Below, one piece after another: positions 46,624 through 59,200 of a stretch of 64,000 nt of DNA. A program made the position numbers and the translations under genes. Below the pieces are notes generated by a model. It ran no database searches. It was given only the letters and a program-made list of their open reading frames with translations, and had not been told where the DNA came from. Numbering within the stretch: position 1 is the first letter of the stretch; each line of letters begins with the position of its first letter. Source of the DNA: Moniliophthora roreri (lineage: Eukaryota > Basidiomycota > Agaricomycetes > Agaricales > Marasmiaceae); the NCBI GenBank assembly GCA_001466705.2, contig LATX02000154.1, positions 558,001 through 622,000 of the forward strand, read 5' to 3'.

Positions 46624-48715
46624 TCAACTGATCATTTTAAGCCATACCTTTTGTCCGGGAACACTACGCTCGCGAACCACTTCCCACTCCTTGTCCTTAG
46701 CTTTGCCATCGTCCTGTAAGCAAGAGAGTAGCCCTTCTCTGCCCTCTCTGGTGCCTTCGCCTTCGACGATCCATTCAGCGTTCTCCCAATGAGCACCTAT
46801 CTCTTCCCGGGGAATAGGTGTAGGTCGGAAACGGGCAACCCATCTCCATCGTTTCACCCAAACCATGCCACCCAACGAAGGAGAATGAACGGTCGCTGGG
46901 ATAGACTGCAAACTTAAGTCCACCTTGTCTATGTCGGTCACTGGGAATCGTGGAATCCGTACACGCAAGGGTGATGACAATACCGGAAGAAGATGATCAT
47001 AGAAGGAAGGGCTGGGTAGCGTCCACGGGTTGATTTCTGCCGGTAATGGATCAGTAGGTGGACTGAAGGGGATTAATTTGCTTCCGGTGAAAATCAACCA
47101 CGTTGGAGTGGCATTAACGCTACTTATGCTGGCATTCGGAATATGTAATGAGTGACGGGGAGAAGGCGCAAGTGACGAATGTCGATCTGAGGCTGTCGGA
47201 GACGACGCGGCGCGTTTGTGCAGTGAGCCATTATTAGTATTGAGTTTGAATGAGGATGGGGACGAATCCGAGTCACTTCCTGGGTTCGAGTTGGAACCAC
47301 CAGAAAGAAGTCCGCCGCTACGACCGTTTGAACGTTGAATAACCCGGGAAGAAGGCCTCCTTAAGGTATGCTCACCACGAAGAGGTGATAACGAAGGAGT
47401 GGGCGTGTTTGAACGCGACCTTGGGGACAGGGGTACATAGCCTAAATTAACGACCACGTCGCCGACCGACATGTGATCCCATAAACCGGCATCTTGTAAA
47501 TGACGTTCACAGAGTTCTATTGAACCCATCTGCTGCGGGGAAGGTGCGGGAGCAAGGGGGGTAGAGTCTGCTTTTGATTGAGGATGTGCAGTGAAGTAAT
47601 CCGATGTAGATAGCGACGAGCAAGGGACAAACACCCTCAGGACCGGTGCCCTTAGTCTGGATGTCGCGAGGAGAATATCATGAAGACTGGATGCTTGGGT
47701 CCAAGGCTCTTCCTCCTTGTCGGGCGGAGGGGGCGACTCACCTCGACTTGAGCGTCGACTACCAGGCCCACTAGAAAATGGCGATGCTTCTGGGCTACTA
47801 GAGCTGGAACGAGGCGAAATAGGAGGAGGCGTCAAACGCCTGCGCGGTGGCTGGAGTACCCACCCATCCTCCGAAGCGGTGTCCTCGACAAATCGAGAAC
47901 CGGTCGTTACCTGTTTATGCCGTTGTTGACCAAATTCTGAAGCCTGCGATGTGCTCTCTCGTCGCTTGGCGCGCTCTCTGAATCCTTCAGAGGCTATTGC
48001 TAGACTCATACGCCAGCCATGACCATAATTGCGTAGGGTTGCAGGTTCTACTGCTGGAGGGGGAGGTGCTTTGCGGCCCTTACTTGAAAGGGTTAAAAAG
48101 ATTTTTGGCGGGGATGACGACATGTTTGATTGCTCTTTTCGCTTAGAAGGTGGATATGAAGAAGCGGCACTGCCACCCGACGGAACAAGCTGTTGAGGTG
48201 CCAATGGTGCAGGAAACGTCAGTTCGCGCAGGCGGGGCGACAAGCTTTCGGTTTCGGGTTCATGCCAATGGTGAAGTGGAAGGGGGATCGGCGAGCTCGA
48301 CGCATGTGCCATGGATTGTAATAGCAATACTATTCTTGAGTGGGCACAAGCCAATCCTGCTAGCCTTTCTGTTCGTGGTGACGAAGGAGATGATAGTGCA
48401 AGTGCTGGGTAGATATGCAACGGAGTTTGTTGAGAAGCATCTATAACAAAGTTAATTTGTGTTTGATGAGCCTCGAAAGAACTCACAGAAGAGCTGTAGA
48501 TCAGTCAAGCTTATATCGACTTCTCCTCCGGCCCCTGCTGCGTTCTTTCTAACAAAACTGTATCCAGGAACGAATGCACTGAGCACAGCATCCCGTACTT
48601 CCGGTTGGTCTAAGGCATAGTAGAGCTGGCGACATGTTTGGGAGAGAGAGATAAAGCTCGGAAGGCTGAGGCATTGAAGGAATAGAGGAGTTTGGATTAG
48701 CAAAGCCAGAGCCAT
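46624..48715 (-). CDS. Large Ser/Pro-rich protein with F-box-like N-terminus
   Basis: Two exons: 48715 to about 48485, then 48440 to 46624, joined in frame (LQLF|YASQQTPL), about 690 aa. The N-terminus LQCLSLPSFISLSQTCRQLYYAL resembles an F-box. A helical region follows to about residue 130, then a long disordered Ser/Pro/Arg-rich section (PPRRRLTPPPISPRSSSSSP, SNSNPGSDSDSSPSSF). The C-terminal 160 residues look ordered again (ATPTWLIFTGSKLIPFSPP, VWVKRWRWVARFRPTPIPRE). No catalytic motif. It could be an SCF adaptor or a regulatory scaffold; I cannot choose. Confidence 0.7.
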
Positions 48716-49769
48716 GAAGGGTCGTGAGGGTCAAACATCAAGCTATAAAGCCGGCCGCTCAAGTACTTAGGGATAGATTTTTCTCCGATTATCTCGGCCC
48801 GAAGGAGTTACCTATTCGGGGTAACGACGACGACACCAGTGGTGACAGAGTGGCGATTTATCCGAGTTCCCTTCCCCTCAACGCTACATATCCTTCTCAG
48901 TAATGTTCGCCCCCGACCCTGTTTCCCTCAACTTGAAACCGAGTCGCTTCACCGCCCATGTCTATTAAGCATCTCGCGTACCCGATGCGAGATGCGTCAT
49001 ACCTGTCGTCTCCTCGAGGCGTCTTCAGGTGCAACTGAGGCGTTCAGATTATTACCTGTCTAGTCTAGACCCAGGTAGATCATCTTTCGCGATACCCAGA
49101 TCCCTCATCTTTCGCGCTTGATTCGGTTTAGGTTCTGTCACAAAGGCGTTGTCGCTCGTCCGCAGGACAAGGTCAGGACAAGGCACGATAAGGCACCGCA
49201 TCAGCGAGCAAGTCCTTGATATCCTGCTCGTGTTAGCGATCAAGATCCTCGTATGTTCATGCAAGACTCATTGGTCAAGTTTCAACAAGAATGAGCTATA
49301 GCCGGGTTACCTCCGCAACGGCGAAACCTGTCGTGTCAAAGTGACACTAGAGAGCCTAGTTGCACGATCCTTGCCAATGTAAATCTGCATGTCATGGGAT
49401 ATCATTCCCCGGAAAGCTTATCATGTCAGCGCTCGCAATTCATTGGAGAGCTGTCGAAGGGTCTGTCTCAGTCCCATACCGCCCACAATGCCTACACTTA
49501 ACCCAAGCCAAGTGCGCGGCTCGCCAAGCTAAGTAAGCGGGAACGAGGCAACCATGCCAGTTTGCAGTACCGGTCCGACAAACGTTCCAACCTGGAAAGG
49601 AATGCGAAATCGCTGACTCGTGATAATACTGTACAAGGAACAAGGAACATTGAAATACGAGGCAATTCACGGAATCAACCGAGACAGAAAGGAGTCCAAA
49701 TAGGTAGGTCTAAATCGATGATGTCAACGAACACTCGCTTCGTTGGAGAATCATACATGCGAAAAGCTC
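48716..49769. other. 1-kb intergenic stretch
   Basis: Short unlinked open frames only. No gene or repeat recognised. Confidence 0.5.
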
Positions 49770-51080
49770 CTAACCACCCTTGTTACCTTGCACTTTTCTA
49801 GTTAGCATTCTTAACCTTTCCGCGTTCTTCCTCCTTCTCTCCACATCCTCTCTGACGAACTGTCCTCCTTGACTCGACGCAACACCTCTCATTGCACTCG
49901 GTGCAACCGTGTACGTACCCAAACTAGGTTGAGGAATCGATACTGTATTCCTCTTGACTCTATTCGCATCAGCAGCTTTCGCTCTGGCAAGAATAGCTTG
50001 TAACCTGTCCCTCTGGCCCTGGGTTTCCGCGTCCAAGGATGCCGAAGCGACGGGCACGACCCGGTCTCTATATGAAGCAGATCGTTTGATAATCGGTCGA
50101 CTCCAAGTGCTGACTAGTTCGTCTGCGATACGACGTACGTCAGGTTGAACGCGTTTACATTTGGTGTAAAATAGCACCAGAGGGCCGAGACCCGATTCTT
50201 TGAGGACACTAGAATCGATAAACTCCATCTTGCGGAGTGCGCCAAAGAATTCTCTCTGAATGTTCAGAGCCGGAAGAGACGTATCTGGTAGTGGCTCCAA
50301 CCATCTCTTCACCGCGTCCAGGAGATTATTGTCTATGATCGACTGTGCAAGAGCTGACCTGATCACATATTAGCCTCATAGTGCCATAAGACTTGCTGGG
50401 CCGAACTTACTTTCTCAAGGTATCCATGGCTTCGGGCAGCAACTTCAGTTTTGCTGTTGCAGGTTGCTTTTCCTGGTTTGCCCTAATGTCTTCATCGGCA
50501 GCCATGTTCATGTTCTCTCGTAGTCGTGCGACCTCATCATCAGCAAATGAATCCAATATTTGAGAGTCGTTCTTGCGTTTCTTGGGTCGGGAGGAACGTT
50601 TGGACTTGAGTGCAGCTTCAATTTGTTGGTTGATACGAATTTTGTTGGCTAGTTTGCAGTACCGAGATCAGCTTGTTGAAAGGCGTAACGGTAGAAAGCG
50701 CACCTTTCTCTGGAGGCATCTCACTCAAGTCTGCCTCTGTATACTCGGGCTCTTTCCTCGCCGACGTGCTCGTCCGTTTGCGCTTTCTTCGTTCACCACC
50801 TTCACCCTCATCCCTAACTCTCACTTTCTTCTTTTTCTTTTTGATAGCTTTTCCAGGTTCTCTATATTCTCCCTCTCCATCATCCACTCCGTCGTCAAGC
50901 GAGGGCGACCTAGTACGTTGCTTCTGCCGAGATACGTTGGCGCCTTCATCTTCTGAGGAGAGCTCGGAGTCGGAACCGCCAAAGATATCGCGAGCGAGTT
51001 GTTTGTCCTATAATGTTAGCATAATAATACGGGTCAAATCCGTGCTAGAGACGAAATGCGGAAAGACGTACTTCTGGCAT
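49770..51080 (-). CDS. IWS1: Transcription elongation factor IWS1/Spn1
   Basis: Nuclear factor that binds Spt6 and RNA polymerase II during elongation. Start ATG 51080 in a 9-nt first exon (MPE), then DKQLARDIFGGSDSELSSED, an acidic/basic low-complexity N-terminus (KKKKKKVRVRDEGEGG), an intron at about 50700-50650, then ANKIRINQQIEAALKSK. The TFIIS N-terminal-like (LW) domain runs over LKLLPEAMDTLRK, an intron at about 50411-50356, LLDAVKRWLEPLPDTSLPAL and IQREFFGALRKMEFI. After it come LKESGLGPLVLFYTKC, ADELVSTWSRPIIKRS and the C-terminal Arg/Lys-rich tail. Domain order and length match the fungal family. Single-copy core gene, so a useful anchor. Confidence 0.9.
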
Positions 51081-51395
51081 TGTGGGAGAGGACAAGGTGT
51101 GAAAATTTTGCCGCGTGGAGCTGACTCTCGCCGTTTCTGGTCTGACAATTCCTGCCACTGAATTCAAGCGCGGCACATTACACTCCATGCAACATTCATA
51201 ATTTACATTTCGCTTTTCTACAGTATGTATACGCTGGTTGCGCCTTCCGAATGGCTTCGATCAACTTCTGGTGCTTGCTATCGTCACATTTACAGGCCCA
51301 AATAGAAACCGGATACTGCGGAATAACCGTCAAAAAAGGTGGTCGGCGCAGCGCCTGGAACAGCTTGCGGCACTTTTGGCCGCCCACGACATCAC

Positions 51396-52062
51396 TCAAG
51401 GTGCAATCAAGGTGCCTAGAATTAACGGAGCAGACGACCATCCGTCGGAGTGGAGCGTCCCGTCCAAGAGCATATCAACGTACCGGCGCAAAATATACGA
51501 GGCAGAATCCAAGGTTGACGATTCGAGTACACGTTTCAAATCGCTTACATCATTATGCTTAAAGTTTATCAGCTTCTCGGCCCTGCAGGTTGCTTTCAAC
51601 TCATCATGCACACTAGACGTATTCGTCGCAAATGACCGCACTGTGTTGTAGAAAACAAAAGCGAAGAGACCGGCGATTGGCATCGCATCCCAAACTGAAA
51701 ATGCAAAGTAGCACCCTGTGGCTGAGGAAAGACGCGACAGGAATGATGTATGGGCTTGAGGATTCGCGATAAGTCTTGCATCGCTCGTACCCCAGTATCT
51801 GCAGCAAACTTACTGAGGAGGTGGCTACGTCGACGTGGGGCGAAAAGGGGAAGGTAGTCGTTCAGACCAAAGTGGATGGTCTTGGGAGGCCGAGACTGCA
51901 TTGATGATGTGAATAGTGTCCCTTCAAAAGCCTCCTCCGTAGCCAGGTCAGTGAAAGATACACTCTAGTACCCACAAGTTGCTTTCTCGACTGGGAACCA
52001 ATACTTCCATTCCAATGCAGATATACAAGGTAGTCGAGAGTATCTTTTTGTGGCAGTGTCAT
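51396..52062 (-). CDS. Small membrane protein, unrecognised
   Basis: Start ATG 52062 (MTLPQKDTLDYLVYLHW). Introns at about 51986-51945 and 51811-51754 join to IHFGLNDYLPLFAPRRRSHLL and THTSFLSRLSSATGCYFAF. One clear hydrophobic segment runs through FAFSVWDAMPIAGLFAFVFY, followed by a helical tail (HDELKATCRAEKLINFKH, SASYILRRYVDMLL), stop at 51396. A second open frame just downstream (51196-51441, minus) reads DVVGGQKCRKLFQALRRPPF and could be a further exon or another small gene. No family recognised; probably a membrane-anchored protein. Confidence 0.55.
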
Positions 52063-52134
52063 ATTTTGCTTGAGACCTGCATATATGATTCAGTGCGGTT
52101 TGCGTAACAATACACCCCGAAGGGCACCATACTT

Positions 52135-53028
52135 TCAAGCGAAATGAGTCTTAGGTCGCTCCTGCTTCTCTCCGTCGATCCACACGTCGACTTTCTCATC
52201 ATAGAACGCTACAAAGCCCTGAACTGCAGCACATTCCAGGTTTGGGTTTCGGTACCACCATACGACATTTGAGACTGGGCTCTCATTGGGAGAGATGAGG
52301 ATGTTGTAATAGTTTGCTGTGCCCTGCAGATATGTAAAACCAGAAGCATGCCTGGGAAGGATGGCAACCAACCTTGTATGGACACTCAGTGGTCAAATCA
52401 GATGGAACAAGGAGGCCAATCTTGCAATCCGTCTTAGGAATATAGGTTCGTACAGGCAACCCGGTTTCGTAAAGGAATCGCGGTTTATGGGTATTTGCAA
52501 CTTCCACGCCATTTACCTCAACACGAACATGGCGGGAAGATTGGAGAACGTCGACACGCTGGACAATGGACAAATTGATTTCAGGTAAAGGACACATCAA
52601 TGTTAGCGTACTCACCTTGTACGGATCTTTGGGATGAACGAAGACCTGCTCGTCCTCTTCAAACCATGCATCCATAGCCCGGAAGTCGATCTTCAACAAT
52701 CCAGCCAACTTGCCCTGAGTGAATACTGTGACAGCTTGTGGAGCCGTGTGTTTCCCGACCACGATATCGTACATTTCTACCCCATCTGAGCCTGTCTTCT
52801 TGCCCTGCAGGTACTGGTCTTGGACCTCTTCACGTGGGAAGTAGTAGAATGGGTAATATGCATGTTCCCACCTGCGAAGGCTCGGAGGATTAGTACAACT
52901 CCGTCTCTCCATATTGAGACATACACGAGCTTGGCCTTGTGAGTATCGATTATAAACTGCCCGCCAAAGAGTGCTCGGACGCGCTTGAGGCAAGGTTCGA
53001 TATGCGGTAGAGAGAAGAACGAGGGCAT
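52135..53028 (-). CDS. Protein with two DUF427 domains
   Basis: Start ATG 53028 (MPSFFSLPHIEPCLKRVRAL). Introns at about 52922-52872, 52615-52560 and 52375-52325 give an open frame of about 245 aa. The first DUF427 copy has RVRALFGGQFIIDTHKAKLV|WEHAYYPFYYFPREEV. The second has RVDVLQSSRHVRVEVNGVEV, KPRFLYETGLPVRTYIPK and VPSDLTTECPYKG, ending with FVAFYDEKVDVWIDGE. The double arrangement is usual in fungi. DUF427 is a small beta-rich fold with no settled biochemical role. The gene is tandem with the 51396 gene (73 bp apart). Confidence 0.9.
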
Positions 53029-53493
53029 GGTAGTTATTTCTCGGGCCGTAGACAACCATGGGATCGATTTATATGAGAATGGATGTATATGTCGTCAGAG
53101 CAGAAGTGATCAATCATCAAAAATGCCATGGTCGCTGACTGAGATGAAAGAAGCCATTGGATCGCGACTATGCTCAGTCAGCTTAGTCCCCACTGCTTCG
53201 GCACTTTCATCCGCCAATCAAGACCAATCAAGGAGGGATTTTTTGGATGTTGGGCCGTTCGAAGGTACTACAAGGACAGGTGAGTGGCAAGGGATTTACC
53301 GCCATTCCCGCTTTACTGATCAATGGCTACAGGTAATTCACTGTCCCCGTTGGAAGCGAAGGAAGTCCTTTATCATGCCATTTCTCCAGGACCAAACGGG
53401 CTTTTGCGATTCACCGCTGTCCATTCAAAGATTCTCAATAACTATGCCCACCATTATACGCTCATATGCGTACATGAATGGGCACAGGACCCG

Positions 53494-53748
53494 CGATAAT
53501 AGGTGAGGACCGCAGGCGGAAGCCGGATCCAGGTTTGGACAAGAACAGATGTCATTGTACACTCGAATAGGTAGGTGTTGGCTTTTTTTTCGGATTTTTG
53601 GCTTTTACGCTGGTTTGGACAAAAGTTGACCTCGGGACGAGGCCGCTCAGCGGTTGGACAAAAAGCTAGCGAGAGGCCCCAAAAATGGGTGTGGACAAAA
53701 ACAGGCCATTTTGCCAAAATTTCCGAACGGCCTCAGCACCTATTATCG
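53494..53748. mobile_element. Candidate 255-bp MITE-like element
   Basis: Begins CGATAATAGGTG and ends with its exact reverse complement CACCTATTATCG. It has no coding capacity. Inside, the motif TGGACAA(A/G)A occurs four times (about 53535, 53613, 53653, 53692), and an 8-T run is at 53584. No clear target-site duplication (flanks GGACCCG and GGGCACC). Size, short terminal inverted repeats and an intergenic position fit a miniature inverted-repeat element. Confidence 0.5.
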
Positions 53749-53934
53749 GGGCACCATGAGCGACCATTGTGGATGGCATTCTGCCTTCGACCGTGCCCAT
53801 ATATGGTGATCCCTGAGTGGCCTGGACAGTGTCCGGATGGCAATGTAAGGTATATAGAGCAGGTATGCTCTATTGAACTGCATCTTCAATCCATCCCCTC
53901 TAGTATTCTAATCCTCGCGACATAAGTAATCAAT

Positions 53935-55175
53935 ATGGACGCCTATAACACATCTTCCTACGGCAATTCAAGTTCTAGCCGATCGTACCCTTATCCTCAT
54001 ACGCACCTTGGGCAGGTCCCTGGAGATGGGAGCGCCCAGCAAGATGTTTCCGCGATTCATCATCAGGCTCCAACTATCTATGCTGATCATGGATCGTCCA
54101 ACTCGAACACGAAATATCCCTACCCGACTGCTGTCTCTTATTCTCCGGGTAGCACCGTTGCGCCCCTCGTGGACGAAAGAAATGGCCATGGTGTGCACCA
54201 TGCCCATACTGACTACGGCGTTCATGATGATCAGGTATAGACATTTATACATTAGTGTATAACCATCTTACTCAGCTATACTCAAATCTTAGCTTGTGAA
54301 GCGAAGCGGCCGTCGTAGCTCAGTCAACTCTGGGAATTCTTACCCATATCCCGTACCTGGTCGTCGTACTTCCCAATCTGACGGGAATCAAAATCAACCT
54401 CGTCCTTCCAGGAAACACTCTATCACCTCGCAGGTAGGGCCCTCTTACATTTTGACAAATGCAACTGGTGGACCGCTAGGACCTTCCAATCACATTATTC
54501 TCCCGCAGGAGGCATATCATGATGACAGCTATCTCCCAAACCAACAGCTCGGTGGAGGCTTCCGCCGACCACCCATCTCGTTCCAAGTTAAAGGGTTCCC
54601 GGAGTTGGGAGTACGCATGTCGGCTATCCTGGGAGAGCCGGATCTTCCTCTCGTTGGAGGTGAAGATAAGGTCTTCAAAGATGGTTACAAGGAGATCAGG
54701 ATGAGGCTCTTGGTTCGTACCCGCCCTAAGCCAATCATCACATGCACTAACTGGTTTCATCCGGTAGTGGCCTGGCTATTCGTGCTTCCCTTTTGAAAGG
54801 CGTATTAAGACTTGCGACTCGCAGATCCTACGATCCCACCTTCTGCTCGCCCTCGCAAAAGCCATCATGAGCTTCCTCATTCACATCCCGACGAACAAGA
54901 CCTCTGTCGAATGTGGGTTTGAAGCCTACCAAGTGAGTCATGGCATGCTCATTCTGCTTGGTATTCCGCTTACTCGTCAACAGATCAAGATGGCTTCAGG
55001 CAAGCCAGGCTTCACGGGCGGCGAGCTTTTCATCACTGGTCTGATCCATCGAGGTGGGCCCAACTGGCAACCAGAAATCTGGTATCCAATAGACATGCCG
55101 CAGCACAAGGAGGCTATGAATGATCTTCCACACACACCCCCGATCTTAATCATCACACATCTTGTAGTGTTGTAG
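53935..55175 (+). CDS. WPGY/HRGG-family hypothetical protein
   Basis: Start ATG 53935 (MDAYNTSSYGNSSSSRS). Introns at about 54235-54293, 54712-54765 and 54931-54982. The N-terminal 250 residues are disordered, rich in Ser/Tyr/Pro/His (YPYPTAVSYSPGS, RRSSVNSGNSYPYPVPGRR). The ordered C-terminal part has RPPISFQVKGFPELGVRM, WPGY, RRIKTCDSQILRSHLLLAL and HRGGPNWQPEIWYP, the conserved core also seen in the damaged paralogue at 34925-35997. A family of similar proteins exists in Agaricomycetes; no function is known. The long low-complexity head with an ordered tail suggests a nuclear or regulatory protein, but that is inference only. Confidence 0.75.
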
Positions 55176-55263
55176 GTAGACATGTATACTGAATTAGAAA
55201 TGTAGCAAAGATCCATAGCACATGTACATTTAATGATTAAAATACAACGAATTTGTCCGGTCT

Positions 55264-56174
55264 TCATTTCTTCTCAAGTGATTTGGCAACTTCGGCATCG
55301 ATGGCCTCTGGTGTCGTCGTGGAAGCCCAGCGGTGGATGACCTTGCCTTCCTGATCGACCAAGAACTTTTCAAAGTTCCACTACGTGCACATAGCGATCA
55401 GCCAAGGACAATCATGGAAACCCCACCAATAACACACCTTGATCCTCGTTATACCGAAAATACCCGCCTTCTCACTCTTCAACCACTTGAACACCTCATT
55501 CGTATTATCACCATTCACATCCGACTTCTTCATCAACGGGAATGTCACACCGTGATTAACGGTGCAGAACTCTGCGACACCCGCGTCATCAAGAGGTTCT
55601 TGACCGCCAAACTGCCCGAAAGATTATTTTGGTTCTGCATGACCGAGAAAACGTCAACGACGGACCTGATTGCAAGGGAAACCAAGGATGGTGAAGCCGC
55701 GGTCTTTGTATTTGTCGTATAGCGCCTGCAAACCTATCGAGAATTTCTTCAGCTTGGGTTGCTGACATAGGGTATAGGCGATGACATGCCTTTGTATTGA
55801 GGCGTGAACCCACTGCAGGACCCGTTAGCTGGCAAATGGGTAACCAGGTCGTGTATGACATACCAGGCAGAAGCAGTATTGACAATTAGAACCACCTTTC
55901 CCTTGAGGTCGGCAAAATCAAACGTCTTGTTACCGGGCATAGCTGCCTTGAGAGAGTAGAATGAAGGTTCAGACATGGTGGAAAGATATCGTTGAGACTT
56001 GGTATATGGATTTGGTTGTTGAGGCTTGTAGAAAGTTGACCACAAGCAATTAACTGGTATGAGGTGATGTGGGTAGTAATGAAGATAGTGGTGCTTAAAT
56101 AACAGGTTCGAAGGCCTGACCCGCGAGGAATTGCTGATGAATCGTTTGAGTTGGGGCGTGATCGGGACAGACAT
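55264..56174 (-). CDS. gpx: Glutathione peroxidase
   Basis: Thiol peroxidase that reduces hydroperoxides. From the downstream start (55976, [13 protein letters not shown]) the usual 160-aa enzyme results: [23 protein letters not shown], with the catalytic Cys codon split by an intron (TG|T). FPCNQFGGQEP (Gln), KWNFEKFL (Trp) and the end [10 protein letters not shown] follow. The residue is Cys, not selenocysteine. One intron (about 55791-55736) uses a GC donor (AAAG|GCATGT ... AG), kept in frame by [11 protein letters not shown]. An in-frame ATG at 56174 adds 66 residues that are Arg/Ser/Tyr-rich and nearly free of acidic residues (RYLST before MSEPS), like a mitochondrial presequence, so one gene may give cytosolic and mitochondrial forms. 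Confidence 0.9.
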
Positions 56175-56251
56175 GGTGGGTTATTACCGGAATCTGATCT
56201 GTCACAGCTTGGCGGGCATTTCGGGGTAGGTAGTCATCGTTATTATCTAGT

Positions 56252-59200
56252 CTACTCTGAAATGTTCTGTACACTCGCAAATCCTTCCTTGACCAACAAG
56301 CCAAATCGTTGGGCTCGCCTTCGACTCTTGGGAAGAGACAGATCAAACGCTAGAGCCCTAAGTAATGCCTTATACTCCGTGGGTTTGCGCGAAAGAACGG
56401 TGTGAAACGCGTGAATCCCCAGCCTACACAAAGAGTCAGGTCTCATTCTAAAGTTAAGGGGGCGACCCACCAAGACACATCTTCCTTCTGCAGCTTGATG
56501 GAAGCTCGGTACTCTCGGGCCATCTTGCTGAGCGTCTTTCCTCGGATTGACGCGAAACAGTAAGTGTGCATTTGTTTGACAGTCTCTAAAGCGAATTCAA
56601 ACATATTTGTTTCGAGGAAGGCACAACATTCCACTACGAACCATATAGGAAAGACTTGTTCTTCTTTGTATTAACATTCCAGTGACGAAGATAGCAGTGC
56701 ATCTTCATAGCAGCGATCAAGAAGTTGCGATATATGTTTAGGAACACCGAATGTTCCGAGTTGAGCTCTGAATCTGTGTAAATGATATGACTTCGGGCTT
56801 TTGCGAGGCTGGATGAGAGAACATTAGCCACAGTGGCGGTAAGCCTTCCAACCACATACATCAACATTTTTCTTCGGAACTCAGACCCGGATTTACACCC
56901 TCGGTCAACCGTGAGGGAGTCTCGGAGATCTGACGAGAACTGAGCATTTGTTCTCAGAAACGAAATGGCACAGGCTTACGGCCATCGTAATATCGGGTAT
57001 GATTGTCGGAGATGGACAAATCTTTCATGTCAATCAAGTATCCACACCACGGGAAGGCTATGAAGGCGTCAGCCAGAAGATGATTCGCAGGCTTTTATTC
57101 GCACCTCTGTCCCATGGCCCAGTGACATTCATGATGTCCTCGTTGTAGTCAAAATTCGTGAACGTTTTTGCTTTAGATATGAAACACCCATATTCCGGGT
57201 GGCCTTTGTTCATCATATCCACGAATGATCTCGCCTTCGCCAGGTTGGTGCTAATGAAGAGATAGTCATCCACATTTCGTAAGAGTACCTGCAGTTGGGT
57301 GAAGGTGAGTCTGCGAGAAATATCCGCTTAACCCGCACTGACACTATGAGGATCTTCAGAGAAGGTTCCGAAATGTTTTTCCATATCCCCATAGAAGAAG
57401 GAACACAGTATCGTAGAAAGTGTGGATCCCTGAGGGATACCGATGATCTGGCGATAGTACCCGTCGCCAATCTGGTACAGGAATATCAATCAAAGCGTTG
57501 ACTGCGAGCGTAAGAGGAATTACCTTGACGATGTTCTCAGTGATGTGCTGCTCCAGTAGTTGCAATACCTGTTCTCTGCTTTCGATGGTGCAAGTAATCT
57601 AATAGCAAACTCATCAATGAGTGCATTCCTGAGGACGGCTTGATACTCGCTTGATCGACAAATATGGTATGGCGAAGCACGTTTGCTAGCTCCTTTGCGT
57701 ACTTCAAGAAGTGAGGCGCATCTCCTTCGGTAATGGAGTCAACCCAAAATCAGATAACAACGTGAAGCCCAAGAAAATACCATCAGCCCAGGCTCTCTTT
57801 CGGAACATTGTCCTCGTCTTTCCCATCACGCTGCTGACTTGCGTGTATCTCTGGATTGTATACGAGTCCTGAGATAAAGGAGACGTTATAGTATGTTAAC
57901 GTGAGGTCTAGATCTATGCTCACCTCTGATAAAATCTCTTTCAAGATTTCCAGTAATTTCGTTTGCTGGATGGTGTCAAAGCAAGCCTGGACATCAACTT
58001 TAGCAAAGTATAACTTGGGCCTGCTCCTGGTTGAGCGTCATTGGACAAGTCAGGTTTCTGGGTACAACATACAGGGTTCCATCAGGGTTTCGGTTCAACC
58101 TCATCTTAAATTCTTTGAATTTTGCATAATGATCGTCGACACTGAAGCATGCAGCCCCAAGGGCCTCGGGTTGATTGGCCTGTCTTTCAAGCAATAGCGA
58201 CTAACGACAAGTATACAGGAGCCTCACCTTCTCATATGTTAGTATCTGCAGAGCCCCCTGCAGAATCTTGTTGATGGATGACTCAGGAAAGCGAGGGTCG
58301 CTCTGCCCGACTCATAAGAACAGGAAATGAACGACCAGTATCGCTACTCACAGTTTCAGTCTTCTGCTTTCTCCGCAAATTCACAATCGGACGAACTCCG
58401 AGCTCTTTAGGCAACAACCGGACGAATGAAAACCCAAGTTTCCGCTGTTGCAATATGGCATGCGCTTCTTCATCCGGTATTTTCTCAAATTTCTCAGTTT
58501 TGAGATCCTGAAGTAATGGTGCGCACAGGACGTTCCAATCATCTTGACGAAAGTACAGTATGCGGTTTCGGAAGACTGCAGACTCGGTCACATAAAATGT
58601 TGTCTATGATCTCCCGTCAGAATTGCCGTTCTCAAAGGAACATGTTAATGCTCACTCTGATAATTGAGATGATGAAGGAGTCAAAGAACCAAAACAGGAA
58701 CTCTTCCAATAGCTCACGCCGTTTCAGTGCATCTGTGACGGGTACTCTCCCCTGGTTTCTGCCGTCGCCTGGCGGCATGAGCCATTCGCAAGCCGATGTG
58801 CTAAAGTCTTGTAGCACATGATGAAGAGAGACCTTTTCATACCGACGGGCTGCAATGAACGTTTTAAGGTCTGCAGTAGCTTTGTTGTGAGTCGGGTGGA
58901 TGGGCCAAAAATGGGTGGTCTTACGTCGACATATGACCTTGAAATTACTCTTGCTTCCCCAGAACGATTTTGGAATGACGCAGTGTACGACTCGTACTAC
59001 ATATTTGTATACCTGTGGAAGCAAACAGCTCAGAACCGGCCATCTTAGGCATTTCTAGATACAAACCTCCCCATGAGGACAGCAAAATTCTACGAAATGC
59101 GGCTTACGTCGTACTTCGTGCTCAGCTTGGGTTTGTCCCATGGGAATTATGGAGTTCCCTGCAGTGTCTATGGAGCTGTTCGCCACTCTCGCGGATATTT

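Noticed and set aside
49770..49800. IWS1 C-terminus as truncated
   Set aside because: The tail (MLTRKVQGNKGG) after the Arg-rich helix is a normal end for fungal IWS1; no downstream homologous sequence is left out.
51238..51651. Plus-strand 137-aa open frame opposite the 51396-52062 gene
   Set aside because: The minus strand gives a spliced protein with a membrane span and good intron borders. The plus frame has no recognisable motif and looks like a shadow.
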